Shown here piece by piece: positions 1 to 11,033 of a DNA stretch of 64,000 bases. Both the position numbers and the translations under genes were made by a program. Position 1 is the first letter of the stretch. Each line of letters starts with the position of its first letter. The notes below the pieces were generated by a model. It was not told where the DNA came from. It made no database searches and was given only the letters and a program-made list of their open reading frames with translations. The stretch is from Branchiostoma floridae (taxonomy: Eukaryota > Chordata > Leptocardii > Amphioxiformes > Branchiostomatidae): positions 24,011,380 to 24,075,379 of the forward strand of contig NC_049982.1 of NCBI RefSeq assembly GCF_000003815.2, read 5' to 3'.

Positions 1-1081
1 AAGCTTTGGGAAAGTTTCCCTCTATTTCTCCTTATGATATCTTTTTGTTTCTAAAAAACCTATTGCAAAAAGATAGCGTAGATTTCAAAACATAAAGTTG
101 AAATTTGTGTCTTGAAATGCAGAAAATTCCAAGTTAGGTAATTCCCAGGGAACCTCCTGGATTTCTCTAACTTATTTCCCCCCCCCCCCTCAACTACATG
201 TGGTTCCCCCTCTCCTACCTACAGGTACTGATGTAGTTAAATTTGNNNNNNNNNNNNNNNNNNNNNNNNNNNNNNNNNNNNNNNNNNNNNNNNNNNNNNN
301 NNNNNNNNNNNNNNNNNNNNNNNNNNNNNNNNNNNNNNNNNNNNNCAGGTCAGGTCATGAGATTCCTGTGAGATCTTTATCTCAGAGGAGATTTGGAAGG
401 ATAAATTAGGTACACTTTCCATTGGCTGGAACCAATTCTCCACAATGGCCATGGAGGATTCCTAGGGGCAGTACCAGTACTATTTTAGTCCATTCTATAA
501 GATACTTCTTGAAAGCGGCTGTTTGCTTGCTGCAAAAACTTTCAACTTTGAATGATCAATTCGATATGGTTAGATGCTATATCAAATGCAATCAAATTGC
601 AAGTTTGTAATGACTATTCCTAGAGCAACGTGGAAATCTTTTTTATTTTTCCTTGAAAATATGTATTTTCGAATGCGTATGGTCTTGATTTTTGCATTAG
701 AATAACGCTTTTGCATTAGAATAATCCCTTAAGTCTTGGGACCAAACTTATGCCACCCTGTTTGGGTGCACAAGAGCTATCTACAACTACAAGTACCACC
801 CCAAAATTGCAACCACAGTTTGTCCAGAACACGAGTTATAAAACCATAAAGTTTTGCTGCAGCGCCAAGAAAATACACCAGGTAGCCTATAATATTTCTT
901 TATTTTGCAAATAACTTCTGATAAACAAAATATCTTTAAGATCTATCCATGACTTATGCTGTTCTCAAACACACACACATGCATTAAGACACACACAAAG
1001 ACATTACCTTCTTGGCAAAGGTAAGAGCAATACAAAATGTTTATATATTACAGAGATATGAGAAAAGGTTAGCAGGCTTAC
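1..1081. other. Intronic or flanking DNA, no gene recognised; assembly gap at 246-345
   Basis: No exon is recognised on either strand. A run of exactly 100 N at 246-345 is probably a default-size gap. A cytosine run sits at about 180-189. The next exon of the minus-strand TBC1D gene should lie here, inside the gap, or beyond the left edge, but I could not find the expected coiled-coil segment before the TBC domain. Short open frames here run through the N gap and are not genes. Confidence 0.5.
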
Positions 1082-1191
1082 GTCGGTCTGTTTTCCAAGA
1101 TGAGTGCTGTCGTGGACCCAACAATGAAGTCTGTACTTTTTCTTCTGACCGTGGATTTTGGACTTGGAGACGCTGACTTACTCCTGACATC
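1082..1191 (-). CDS. TBC1D14: Internal exon of TBC1D12/TBC1D14-like gene
   Basis: On the minus strand a GTTTGCAG acceptor is followed by a 110-bp open segment (36 codons plus 2 bases, entered in phase 0) and a GTAAGC donor. The translation begins DVRSKSASPSPKSTVRRKST and continues through STTALILENRP. This lines up with the human TBC1D14 segment reading SKPPSPKQNVRKNLDF then STTALILEDRP, which lies between the disordered N-terminal half and the coiled coil before the TBC domain. Alignment is from memory of the human protein. The exon supports the same gene as the large exon at 16050-17251, about 15 kb upstream on this strand. At least one linking exon, corresponding to the human GWKLFGK region, was not found. 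Confidence 0.75.
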
Positions 1192-3328
1192 CTGCAAACG
1201 AAAATCAGACTTTGAGCAATCTGTCAATAAATTAATGACTTTACAGTATCTTGCAAGTTCATGTACTTGGCAGTGACATCCCTGACTGTTACTTCAATAC
1301 AGGAAGTCACCCGTGACTTCCTTGGAATGTTTGGTCGTTATTTTCAGTTTCCAATNNNNNNNNNNNNNNNNNNNNNNNNNNNNNNNNNNNNNNNNNNNNN
1401 NNNNNNNNNNNNNNNNNNNNNNNNNNNNNNNNNNNNNNNNNNNNNNNNNNNNNNNTATCTCATTACTTGGATGTCTAACCTTCATCCAGGTATTCATGTA
1501 TGTCTTATGTCCCATCCCAAGGTGTATATGGTGACATATATATATTAAGGTGGCCTAGCCGCTCCCCATAACAACTCAATGGTCCAATAATGTCCATGCC
1601 TGTGGCTGTCCAATGGTATTGCAGCTTCATTATCTACCGGTACATCAAAAATTTGGTGGTTTCTGATTGGTCAGTGTCATCTGGATATTTGATATTGTCC
1701 CTTTGATGTGGGATTTCATGGGAAGGAATCATCATGAGCCCAGGTGGGACCTGACCTTGAGTACACATGAAGGTTAATGTTATCAGTGATGACCTTGTGT
1801 GGGAGAGGTACCAGGTGCACAAATGGTACATTACATACAGTAAACATGACACGGTCAGATAGACAACATTTCTGTTTGCAAATAGTCTAGACTAAAAAAA
1901 AGACCAAGGCAATCAGAGATGGCAAACTTCGCCACTATACCTATATTGCTTTATGACCCTTCCAATCCTAAAAATTAACAAAAAACATTGCGGATGAATG
2001 TCAATGTTCCCTTGTGTCTATTGGCAATCTACATGTAGGGGTGGTTTTATTTTTGCAAATATCCATTTCCATTGTATTACACTACCTTACTATAGAAGGT
2101 ATATTGTTTTAACTGTAGACTTAACACATGGTGAAAACCCAATTTCTTCAATTGTGAAAATAAATGAATTACAGTCTCAACACACAGAATTCAGCATGCT
2201 CTAAGGCACAATGCTGACACAATCATTCTTTGGCAGATTGAACTGCATGGTTGGCTTCTCAGGTTTACTTTTATTAGTCACAGTATAGTGCCTTATGTTA
2301 TGGCTTTGGCATGTTGTTTTCAAACTTCAAAGCACCGCATTATAATGGAACAAATAGTGTTCCAAATGGATGACGGACAAGTATACTGATATACGTTTGT
2401 AAACACAATATAATGGGCGAAGCTATTAAGGTAGAGTTGGCCAAAACTGTCTACTGTACGTTTTTTGTCTGTATGTACATACAGGTACTCTAATGAGAGT
2501 ATTTGTATATGAACCCTGGCCAATATTGATTATATTTTTTATAACCAGCATCACAGGCATGCAGCAGATTCTTCTGTTACACTGAACAACTTGTCACAAC
2601 TCAGTTTTTGCACTCTAACTTCTAAGCTACTCTTATAATTATAACAAGTAATATAAGCTATCTAGTGAGGATGCTCCTACATATATATTGTACTTGTTAG
2701 TTTCGAGTTCCACTCTATGATAGTTGCAGGGAAAAACAAATCCTTTATTGTCTTATATATATATGTATATACATAAATGGGGGAAATTATAAATCTCTGA
2801 GCAGATGTTGGAAAATTTATTTCTGACCAGCCATTTTCTGCTTGTGGAAAGTATTTTTCTTTTTCTTTTTTTACAGTTCTTTGACCAAAAATTTTCGGCC
2901 CCAACATCTGCTCGGAAGGTACTGAAAGTTTGTAAAATGTATGTATGTAATTTATGTAAAAGTATGTAAAAACTATGTTTGTAAATATGTCTGTGACAGT
3001 GTCATTCACCCAAATTGCATACAACAATATTTTTCTCACACGTTTGGGGAGGTTGAAGAATCTTGTACCCATGTATGTGAATGCTAATGGTGTGTGGTAC
3101 GTACTGTTGACATTGTCCCGACCTTGAAATGTGTGACTGTACATGTACAGCAGAGGTGGGGAATGCTAAGCTGCTGGTATGTCCCCTCCCTTCGTCATGT
3201 TTGGATACACAGAGGCATGAGAGAGTCAACAACTCCTGGATTTCAGGGTAGCTTCAATAACTTCACATCAATAAACATACCCAAAATCATGATAATCCGT
3301 CAACTTCTTGAGTTATCTATCTCTCAAA
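1192..3328. other. Intron of the TBC1D12/14-like gene; gap at 1356-1455
   Basis: Noncoding DNA with a 100-N gap at 1356-1455. The longest minus-strand frame (2677-3144) shows no domain I recognise and has AT-rich composition. A hairpin-forming repeat at 2799-2913 is listed separately. An exon joining to 1082-1191 could be hidden in the gap. Confidence 0.45.
2799..2913. repeat. Short inverted repeat, MITE-like
   Basis: The 13-base arm GAGCAGATGTTGG (2799-2811) is matched exactly by its reverse complement at 2901-2913, with further imperfect pairing through AAAATTT just inside. The whole unit is about 115 bp. No target-site duplication is obvious, so a MITE is a guess. Confidence 0.45.
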
Positions 3329-3330
3329 AT

Positions 3331-3515
3331 TGAAGTTTGGTACCAACCAACCTTGGTGCCGGACAAATGTAATTGTCCCTCGACGTGGAACGTGGTGAAC
3401 ACTGCGTGGATTCTCGCTTCCACGCCCATCCTGAAGCTCATTTGTAGTCACCTGAAAGAAGAAGCCCCTCCCCTTTCGGTGACGTGTGCACTCTCGGCTT
3501 GCATAATCCTCAGTT
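3331..3515 (-). repeat. DIRS right terminal repeat with 39-bp extension
   Basis: Bases 3370-3515 match the reverse complement of 7880-8025 almost throughout. The visible difference is a short block near the outer end, where CGTGGAACGTGG replaces CGCTGTCACGTGG. The outer 39 bases, starting TGAAGTTTGGTACCAACC, have no counterpart at the other terminus, but their complement is present in the internal region at 3627-3665. Confidence 0.8.
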
Positions 3516-3596
3516 CTTCACAACCTGTTCTGGCCGACCATCCCAGGGTGGGAATAGTCAGATGCAGCACCCCAGCAGTACTATTTTGGGCTGGGT

Positions 3597-3703
3597 TTCA
3601 CCACGTTCCACGTCGAGGGACAATTACATTTGTCCGGCACCAAGGTTGGTTGGTACCAAACTTCAATTGTCCCTCGACGCTGTCACGTGGTGAACACTGC
3701 GTG
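3597..3703. repeat. DIRS internal complementary region
   Basis: Bases 3597-3665 are the perfect reverse complement of 3331-3399. They run directly into 3666-3703, the perfect reverse complement of 7988-8025. The join, reading ACTTCAATTGTCCC, is therefore the sequence expected if the two ends of the element were joined head to tail. In DIRS-1 this region is thought to template completion of the termini during circle formation. Confidence 0.8.
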
Positions 3704-3705
3704 AG

Positions 3706-4100
3706 TTTGAAGCGGAGGCCAGAACAAAAAGACCAAAGTGAAACAAATTTGACGGTTAGTCATAACTTTTCAAAGGTCTAAGAACTAGACCAGTTAGCCG
3801 CTTGCATAATGACCTTCACTGATACCCCGGATTGACAGACAGCAAAGGTAGGCGCACTTCTGACAGAATGGCCAATGAAGCTATATGTGACTGAACTAGC
3901 TTCTGAAAGGAATGATATAAGCCAACGAGCTATCGCGGCTGAGCACACTGCCTTGTGCGGTTTGGCCAATGCGCGGAACACTCTTGAAACGGAATCAGAA
4001 CAGAACTTTGCTGTCCTGGCTAAAATGCTTTCAAATAAAACACAGGACACACTTCCTTCTGCTCAAACTAAGACAGAAACCAAAGAATAAGAAGGTTTGT
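3706..4100 (-). pseudogene. Tyrosine recombinase C-terminal remnant (DIRS YR)
   Basis: The minus-strand frame from 4050 down to 3778 contains KPHKAVCSAAIARWL, then FIGHSVRSAPTFAV, then VIMQAANWSSS. This resembles the C-terminal catalytic part of DIRS-type tyrosine recombinases, where HxxR (here HSVR) is part of the active site and the nucleophilic tyrosine follows the AAxWSS segment. A stop interrupts just after WSSS. The following frame reads TFEKL then a stop where an FEKFY-like tyrosine motif would be expected, so the nucleophile is not encoded in this reading. The frame fades into the adjacent internal complementary region, as expected for DIRS. Assignment is by remembered motif; the N-terminal part is not clear. 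Confidence 0.65.
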
Positions 4101-6090
4101 CCGGTCGAGAAGTCATTGTCAGTCTTTAGACTTCAAACGACAAACCCTCTTTAGAAGAGGTCAAATGACTACAGTCTAACAATGCCAATGATTGATTTCT
4201 GACACTAAGGCTACTAACATAGCCACCTAAGAGTCAACTGTTTGAAACAATTTGCCGGTGCCCACTTACGCAGGAGTTTCAGGACCACTGAAACGTCCCA
4301 AATAAACTTACCTCCAGCTCAGCGAGACCTTCCCCTACGTGGAGAGGAGCAACTTCCTTCGCTCTTGCCCTCAGACGCTAGGAGCAATAAGGTCGCTACT
4401 CCAGAGGTTAGCACTCTCTGTAGAACTAAAGTCACCAGGGACGTCCACACAGAGAAAGTTGTCTGAAGGACCTGGGAGTCTACTGGTACAAGAGCAGACT
4501 TGTTGGCACTGGACTGTAAAAAAGCGCGAACCGGATGAGTCTCCAAGGTAGCATGCCGATGTGCCCCCGAACGGTGCCATTTGCAACACCCGCACCTCGT
4601 ATTGTATGTAGGAATACTCTCAGCATCTTTTAGACGAGAATGGCCTGCTGAATAGACACAGTACGCGACGCCTACAGATCAGGCTCCCAGGACAGAAACC
4701 GGGTAAGAATCTAATATATATGTGGGAAACACTAAGTCCAATGCTCCCCATTTGCGGAGGCCGGGACACTTGTGTAAGGTCACGAACACACTGGTGTCAC
4801 AGATCAAAAGTTAAAAAAGCAAACCTTCCATGAACTGATCTGGCGCGGAAGTGCTCGCATGATGTCATAGCCAGACACGAAGACGGCTGACACGTGGAGA
4901 CTACTCACCACAACGCACTTACACATGCTGAGGGCGAGGTGATGGGCTGGAGACATGTTTCTGACCCGGCAGTTGACAAACTTGGAAGATGAAAAACAAA
5001 GAAACAGACACGGTGAGACGCGCGCGTCCTAGCAGAAGGGTGACACTGCGAAAGGTGGACAGCATCTGAGAGTGCCAGGCTCTACAACGAGCCCAAGGTC
5101 CACCTGTGCGAATGCCTCTTGGGGAGGCCAAACAGAGAGCTGCTGCTCTGTCTAACGCGATGTTCTCCCTGAGACACTGGGAAAGTGCCATATGACTGAA
5201 CGTAAAAAGGGGGTAAACTGACCCATCAACAAAAAGGGGTCCTGACTAGCCCTTTATGGTAAAAACCAACACTCCTTATATTGTAGAGTGAGGGAGAACC
5301 TGAAGAAGGTGAAAAAGTAGGTAACTGAGCAGAACTAACACTGTCGCTGCTGTGACTGCTCAAAACTTGTAAAACAAGTGCGAACCGAGAACTCAATAAG
5401 AGACCCGTTCTTGTCAAAAGACAAACTAGTATCCTACTCAAAGGAACTACTCCTGAACTCAGGAATTCACCAAAACTGGGAAAAATATTCCCAAAAGGTT
5501 AGCATAGACCTAGACTAAACTAGGAAAAACACTCAAAGGTAAAAACCTTTACAGTAAAGTGATGCTAAACACTGACACCAACCAAAGGTCAAACCAGGTG
5601 CAACAAAACCTGAAAACTACCATCATTTCAAGAAATGGTGAAAACTTGGTAAAACTTCAGAACACAAAAAAAAGGTTAGATAACCCAGCTGAAAAACAGT
5701 CCAGAACAGAAAACTCTGACATGTGTGAAACACAAAAAGATTAAATAATTTTAAAATATATAAATACATTTTCTATTCATTTAAAATTTTTATAAAACCT
5801 CCTAGATTTTAGTAACTAATTTAAAGTTACCTCAAACTTGCACAAGAATCCTGTAATTTGCCCATAAAAAATACCGACATAGGTACCACACACCCTCAGA
5901 ATGGTAAAAACCATAAAGGTACGGCAAAAAACGGTCGAGAAAAAAGCAAATAGACATTTAAAAGCGGTAACTACCGCAAACCCGCTAAAACCGCAGACAA
6001 CGTAGGAATAAAATCTCAAATGGACCGCAAACGCAAATGCAACACTGCAGTTTACACTGAAACCGCAAGAGGGCGTCGAGAACTCGGGCA
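4101..6090. other. DIRS interior without recognisable RT or RNase H
   Basis: No reverse transcriptase motif block, RNase H or methylase domain was recognised on either strand. Frames are short and broken. The stretch from about 5470 to 5760 is rich in A and in AAAAC/GGTAAAAC-like words. This part may be decayed coding sequence or unrelated DNA that replaced the polymerase region. Confidence 0.4.
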
Positions 6091-6091
6091 A

Positions 6092-6146
6092 TCTCGCGAG
6101 AAAAGCGAAAAACAAAATGGCGCTCACGGGCGCTCACGTGACGTAA
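6092..6146. promoter_or_regulatory. Promoter-like motif cluster inside the DIRS element
   Basis: A perfect TCTCGCGAGA palindrome (6092-6101) is followed by AAAATGGCG, then CACGTG (6135-6140) overlapping TGACGTAA (6139-6146). TCTCGCGAGA, E-box and CRE/ATF-like sites are typical of animal CpG promoters. The local CpG density is higher than in the flanks. No transcript structure is visible, so function is inference. Confidence 0.35.
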
Positions 6147-6741
6147 ACAAGTTTGTTGTGAACAGCTGTGAACATTCTAGAAGGAATCTGCTGTGCGAAG
6201 GCACAAAGTGAGCACATCTAGCGGAGCAACAGCCCCAAAACAAGGATATCAACCCTGACATACATGCTCACTATGCTAATAAAGGAATTTGGGTATTACC
6301 GATAAAAGATCGGCCAAATCAAGCGCCTGACAAGGACGACATTGCGGCCACAAAAACACACTGAGTGACTGACATGACGCTAACGTTTAATAACGTTACT
6401 GATCGATTGCCGAAAACAGTAGGTTGCCCGAACAAACTCAGCTAGCTAGCAGAGGCGCCGGGCGCGGTTAAGTAAACTGTAAGTCCCAAACGGACCAGCG
6501 GGAACCACCTGTCTAGACTGAAACTGTTTCAAAGACAGTAAAAAAGGAGGCACCTATGAAGGAAGCCTCAGCTGCAGAAACCGCATGCAGCGAAACGATC
6601 GGTGGCTGAAACTCAGGACAAACAGAGTCCTTGCTGAAACCTCAAGGTAAAACTGAGGCAAATAACCGCTGAACAACTTCTACCCAAGTTAGAAACGTAG
6701 AAAACGTAACTACGTGTCTCTAACGAACGGAGAGACTGGTC

Positions 6742-7020
6742 AGACGCAGAGAAAAAATATATTCTGCTGCGTGTAAACGAAACCGACTCAACGGTGCGTA
6801 AAATTATGTGGCAACAGACGCAGAGAAAAATAAAATTCTGCTGCGTGGAAACGAAACCGACTCAACGGTGCAATCAAAATATGTGGCGTCAGACGCAGGG
6901 AAAGTTATATTCTGTTGCGAGGAAACAAAACCGACTCAGCGGTGCGATCAAAATATGTGGCGTCAGACGCAGGGAAATATTATATTCTGCTGCGAGGAAA
7001 CCGACTTAGCGGTGCATTTA
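6742..7020. repeat. Minisatellite, about 74-bp unit, four copies
   Basis: Units start at AGACGCAG at 6742, 6816, 6891 and 6965 (steps of 74, 75 and 74), the last one partial. Each has the order AGACGCAG-GAAA, then TTCTG(C/T)TGCG, then AACCGACT-AGCGGTGC or CAACGGTGC. Copies differ by scattered substitutions. The block lies inside the DIRS element. Confidence 0.75.
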
Positions 7021-7401
7021 ATGCGGCACAAAAACGTAATACAACTCCATCATCCATGAACTAAGTGGAACCGGAGTAAAGTGAACTGAGGACAACGTGC
7101 AAAGGGTACGTTACGAGTAACGTTACCTAAAAAGGTAAGTCGAAGGAAACCACACCTACCGGAGTGGGACAGCACGTTGTACTCGTTACGGCATGGTACG
7201 CACTCGGCGACCATCTTGTGCCGATCGTGGAAGACCCATGTAGCCAGTAGTCGCCAGCGTTGTCCACACTCTTGGCGTCTGAGAACTGGCATCTCCGAAC
7301 TGGTATTATACCAGTTTCTCTGAAGGTCTTCCAGCGATGGGGGCACATTTGCAACTAGGACTGTCCTGTAACCGACTCGCGGAACAGCGCCCGTGCAAAA
7401 C

Positions 7402-7825
7402 TTATGTCTCTCGATGTGCCCCTGTGCATCTAATGACGCCCAAAGTGGCACGCAACTCTGCTAAATTTTCCGGAAAATCTTCCTGCTCCTGCCCGGACAA
7501 ATGCTCCTGCTCAGACTCCCGAGGAGTAGACTCGCCGCCATGGAGCGTAGAACTCCCCTGTGCTGCCGGGAGACCGGCCATACGGCGCATAAACTCCCCC
7601 AGACTTTTGACAGGGGGGACGGCGGCGAAGCACGTGGTTGTACACAAGCACGGACACGTTCCAGCATGGCGGAGCAGGCGGGGCAGTACTTGCCCTATCT
7701 TCACGCGACGTTTTCCTCTTACGCTCGCGTTTCTTGTCCTCTTGAACTTGCCGAGAGCGCGACTTATGAGGGTCACTTTCTTTTGCGTGACCACTCAGAC
7801 TTATGTTAACTCGAACTACGGTCAC
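7402..7825 (-). pseudogene. Gag-like remnant of the DIRS element
   Basis: Just inside the terminal repeat two overlapping minus-strand frames divide what looks like one protein. The first (7511-7825) has a basic stretch with SDPHKSRSRQVQEDKKRERK. The other (7402-7794) continues with SLGEFMRRMAGLPAAQGSST, an acidic ESEQEHLSGQEQED stretch and ENLAELRATL. A basic N-terminal region followed by an acidic C-terminal region in the first frame after the terminal repeat is consistent with a DIRS Gag. The need to change frame indicates at least one frameshift. Function is inferred from position and composition. Confidence 0.5.
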
Positions 7826-7879
7826 TAATTGTGACAGAGCTATACGGAATAGGTCTTACTATTACGAAGCAAAAATTAT

Positions 7880-8025
7880 AACTGAGGATTATGCAAGCCG
7901 AGAGTGCACACGTCACCGAAAGGGGAGGGGCTTCTTCTTTCAGGTGACTACAAATGAGCTTCAGGATGGGCGTGGAAGCGAGAATCCACGCAGTGTTCAC
8001 CACGTGACAGCGTCGAGGGACAATC
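7880..8025 (-). repeat. DIRS left terminal repeat
   Basis: Reverse complement of 3370-3515. Read on the minus strand the element begins ATTGTCCCTCGACGCTGTCA. The outer 38 bases recur perfectly, in complementary orientation, at 3666-3703. Confidence 0.8.
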
Positions 8026-10822
8026 TCAAATAAAATTGGCCCCTGCAGTTCAAAACAGACGCTAGGGGTCCCAAACAAACCAGTGAAAATCACGGCCATA
8101 GGAACACAAGAAACAGCACTGAAAACAAGACCTTCTTGAGGCACATATAATATGGGGACCTTGGTGCATGCAGATTGTTTTTGCTCCATACTATGTATGT
8201 AAAAGTCAGAAAGTGACACAAAAGGGCTAAAAAGTGTCTGTAGTGTAAAAGTCAAGAACGTGTAGGTTTCTAAAATCAATACTACCTTACAATATAAAGG
8301 AAAACCCATGTTCAGCCATTTATTATTTCAAGAACTACTTTTAAACCCAAACAACTCAGCCACCCTCTACTGGATGACTGATTTGGGGCAGTTACAACTT
8401 GACCTGGCACAAAGGAGACTACTGTAAATCAATTCGAGTTTGCAGCACTTACATTTTGTGGCAATGTGGAAAAAAACAGGAGTCTGCAGTATCTTGGAGT
8501 TTGCAAGAATGGTAGTAATTCAATAGAAAATTCTGTGGACTAACTTAAGCAAGTAAGCAAGAAGACCTCATAAACACTCACTCAAGTTCAAAATCCACAG
8601 TAGGTGCAATGTGTATTGCATCATGTCAAATGTTGGTACAATTTGCTGAAGGCATCAAAGTTTTACATCTTCATCAAACATATTAATCTTCATTTTTCTG
8701 TAGAGGACTCAAAATATATGGGATTCCTCATAAAGAATACAAATGATAGGATACGTCAATGATGAATAACAGATGTGTTTTCATTAAAACTAAGGACAGC
8801 TAAATTTTGCTGCACATCAAAAATTAAAAGTTCCCAGCATCTTTGAGTTGTTCAACTTCTTGGTTGAAATAAAAAGAAGTACCAGTAACACAATGGAAGG
8901 AAGAACAACTGAGGTCACAACTTAAACCTGCAAACTTAAAAACACACCAAAAATGTCAAGATTTACAGTAGTTTTCATCACCCCCAACCATACTGCTGGC
9001 AGAGGACCAAAGTTTACTAGAGGTCATTCCTGAATAAGGGGGTGTTGCCTTGCAACCTCCACAATACATGCCCTACATTTCAAGTGGTCAGGTTAAATAC
9101 TGGCACATGAAACGTGAGAATTATCAATATGTAGGAAGCTAATTATTTCATATTTCATAATCAATGTTACAGTACTCTTTCTGTATTGTGAGAGTATACG
9201 ATATTGATCTATCATACATATTGGGACATAGTAAGAGGTACAGACATTTGCATATCTGTCTGGAATCCCTATGTTGGTCAAAGGTATGGCTGGACAATTT
9301 GGGTCACCTACAACTGTCACGTGTAGTGCCACTCCACCCTTTCTTCCCAGCAACGCACTCTCCATGATATGCCATGGCTGCGATTTCAATGGAAGGGATA
9401 TACAAATGTACCCTACTGAGTGAACACCAATCTAAAGTTATTTTTAAAAAATCAACACTTCAGACGATAAAATGTCAACCTGAAACAATAGATGGACATT
9501 CAAAGGTAAAATTGAAAGAATAAATATGGAAGACTTTGCCTTAAAAAAAAAAAGAAAGTTAGGAAAACTTGAATCTGGCTATATTTGCTCCCCGAAACTG
9601 TGTGCACATGTACAGACTTTTCTGGCATTGGTTGGAAAATGTGGGCATCAACATACATCTGGGTACGATATGGCCAGGGGTATCGTCTGGCATGTTACAC
9701 TGGAACAACCTTTTCCGAGTATACATTAACAACCAACCACTTCCTACAGCAAACACTTGACCTGCACTGATCTGTTTGTCGACTTTTACTGTTCCAGCCA
9801 CAATAAACAACAAGGCAATACAGACAGGTGGTTTTTAACAACACCTTTGTCAGAAAACGCCTTCTAATGGCCCTTTGTTTACAAAACACTGCATTGTGAA
9901 GCAGTTATGCCGAAGCCGAAGTGAAAAGCTGTAGGAACAACAAGGAAGTTTGCATGCGATAACAAATCATGTCTGAGGAACACTGTCAAGAATACTTAGC
10001 AAGAAGTAGCAAGTTATGCTTAGAAAAAAAATCTTGTGTCTGGGATTCCTATTTTGGTAAACTAGTTGCCAACTTGGGCTAGATCATAAATGTGTGTATC
10101 AACTTCTATTAAGTTTTTCTAGCAGTTGAAGATAAGCCCATCAAAAGACACATTTTATTTTTATAAACACATGTACACAACATATATCAGGGAATATCAA
10201 TAGTCTCACAAACACTTTTCACAACCTATTCAAACTCCTGCAATATGAAAAAAAAGATAACCTTACTAGTTGATTACTTAGTCTGAAATATATGGGTAAG
10301 TGAATATATGAGAATGTTTACTAGTACGACTTTGTTTCTTGACTACATATATATAGTGACAGCGTCATGGTTGAACAGTCGCTTGTACAAACAAACCTGA
10401 TGGCTAAACCTAACAGCTTTTCCTTGTTTGTAGCAGGAGACACAAGGCAAACAGAGATGGCAGACTTCACCCCCTTACCCATACAGCCCTTTCAATCCAG
10501 CAAATAACAATATACTACATTTATTCCCTTGAGGTAAAGCCAGAGGAAAACTTATGTAGCATATACATGTAGTACTCTTACACTTTACATTACCAAATGC
10601 TAACTTTAAACAACACAAGCCAAGAATAACACATCAAACGGCCAAAATATTGTATTTGGACCCATTAACAAAGTGTGAAAAACTGTTAATCTTCAATCTA
10701 GCACTTTTATGAAAAAGAAGAAACTCTTGAACACTACAGAAGTGAATGCCCCCCTCCCCATCAACAATACAACACAGACCCTACCTGTCAAGCAAGGAGC
10801 AAAACATTCCAAAATACCTTAC
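8026..10822. other. Intron of the TBC1D12/14-like gene, no gene recognised
   Basis: AT-rich DNA with no convincing exon, RNA gene or intact repeat. I searched it for the missing GWKLFGK-type exon of the TBC1D gene and did not find it. Short frames (9093-9389, 9559-9813) have no recognisable domain. Confidence 0.45.
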
Positions 10823-10911
10823 CTGGCATCGCACAATCTCAACTTCAAATTCCCTCCACACAGAGGCAAGAAACTGGGTTCCATGTCTTCTGTGTGGTCT
10901 GAAGTCTTCAT
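10823..10911 (-). CDS. Possible alternative first exon of the TBC1D12/14-like gene
   Basis: On the minus strand an ATG at 10911-10909 opens 29 codons plus 2 bases, ending at a strong CAG|GTAAGG donor (10823/10822). The translation starts MKTSDHTEDMEPSFLPLCGG. The donor leaves phase 2, the same as the main first coding exon at 16050-17251, so both could splice to the same downstream exon. A perfect TGACGTCA lies about 120 bp upstream. Mammalian TBC1D14 has shorter isoforms, which makes an internal start plausible. The peptide itself is not recognised, so this is inference from splice signal, phase and promoter motif. Confidence 0.35.
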
Positions 10912-11033
10912 TGTCTAGTAATGTCTACCTATCAGGACACACTCACACCAACAGGAAGTGAATGTGTCCAACAACTATTCTTCCTGTGGGCAATAACCTA
11001 AAACGCGATGACCTAAAACAGCGGGGTAACAGC

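Larger units (their letters stand above)
3329..8025 (-). mobile_element. DIRS-like tyrosine-recombinase retrotransposon, internally degenerate
   Basis: Four structural marks of DIRS elements are visible. (1) Inverted, not direct, terminal repeats of about 146 bp: 3370-3515 and the reverse complement of 7880-8025. (2) One end carries an extra 39 bp (3331-3369). (3) An internal complementary region at 3597-3703 equals the complement of one outer end (3331-3399, 69 bp) joined to the complement of the other (7988-8025, 38 bp). (4) A tyrosine-recombinase-like remnant lies next to that region, and a Gag-like remnant lies at the opposite end, as in the DIRS order gag, RT, YR, internal region, terminal repeat. 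The element lies in an intron of the TBC1D12/14-like gene, on the same strand. I did not find the expected reverse transcriptase/RNase H frame, so this copy looks non-autonomous or rearranged. Confidence 0.8.

Noticed and set aside
246-345. Open frames spanning N runs (here and at 1356, 18395, 20243, 25080, 26482, 29050, 31254)
   Set aside because: They exist only because N has no stop codon.
2677-3144. 155-codon minus-strand frame
   Set aside because: AT-rich composition, Tyr/Ile/Phe-heavy, no splice context or domain; best explained as chance.
3308-3781. 157-codon plus-strand frame over the DIRS terminus
   Set aside because: It is the antisense reading of the terminal repeat and internal complementary region; the structure explains the openness.
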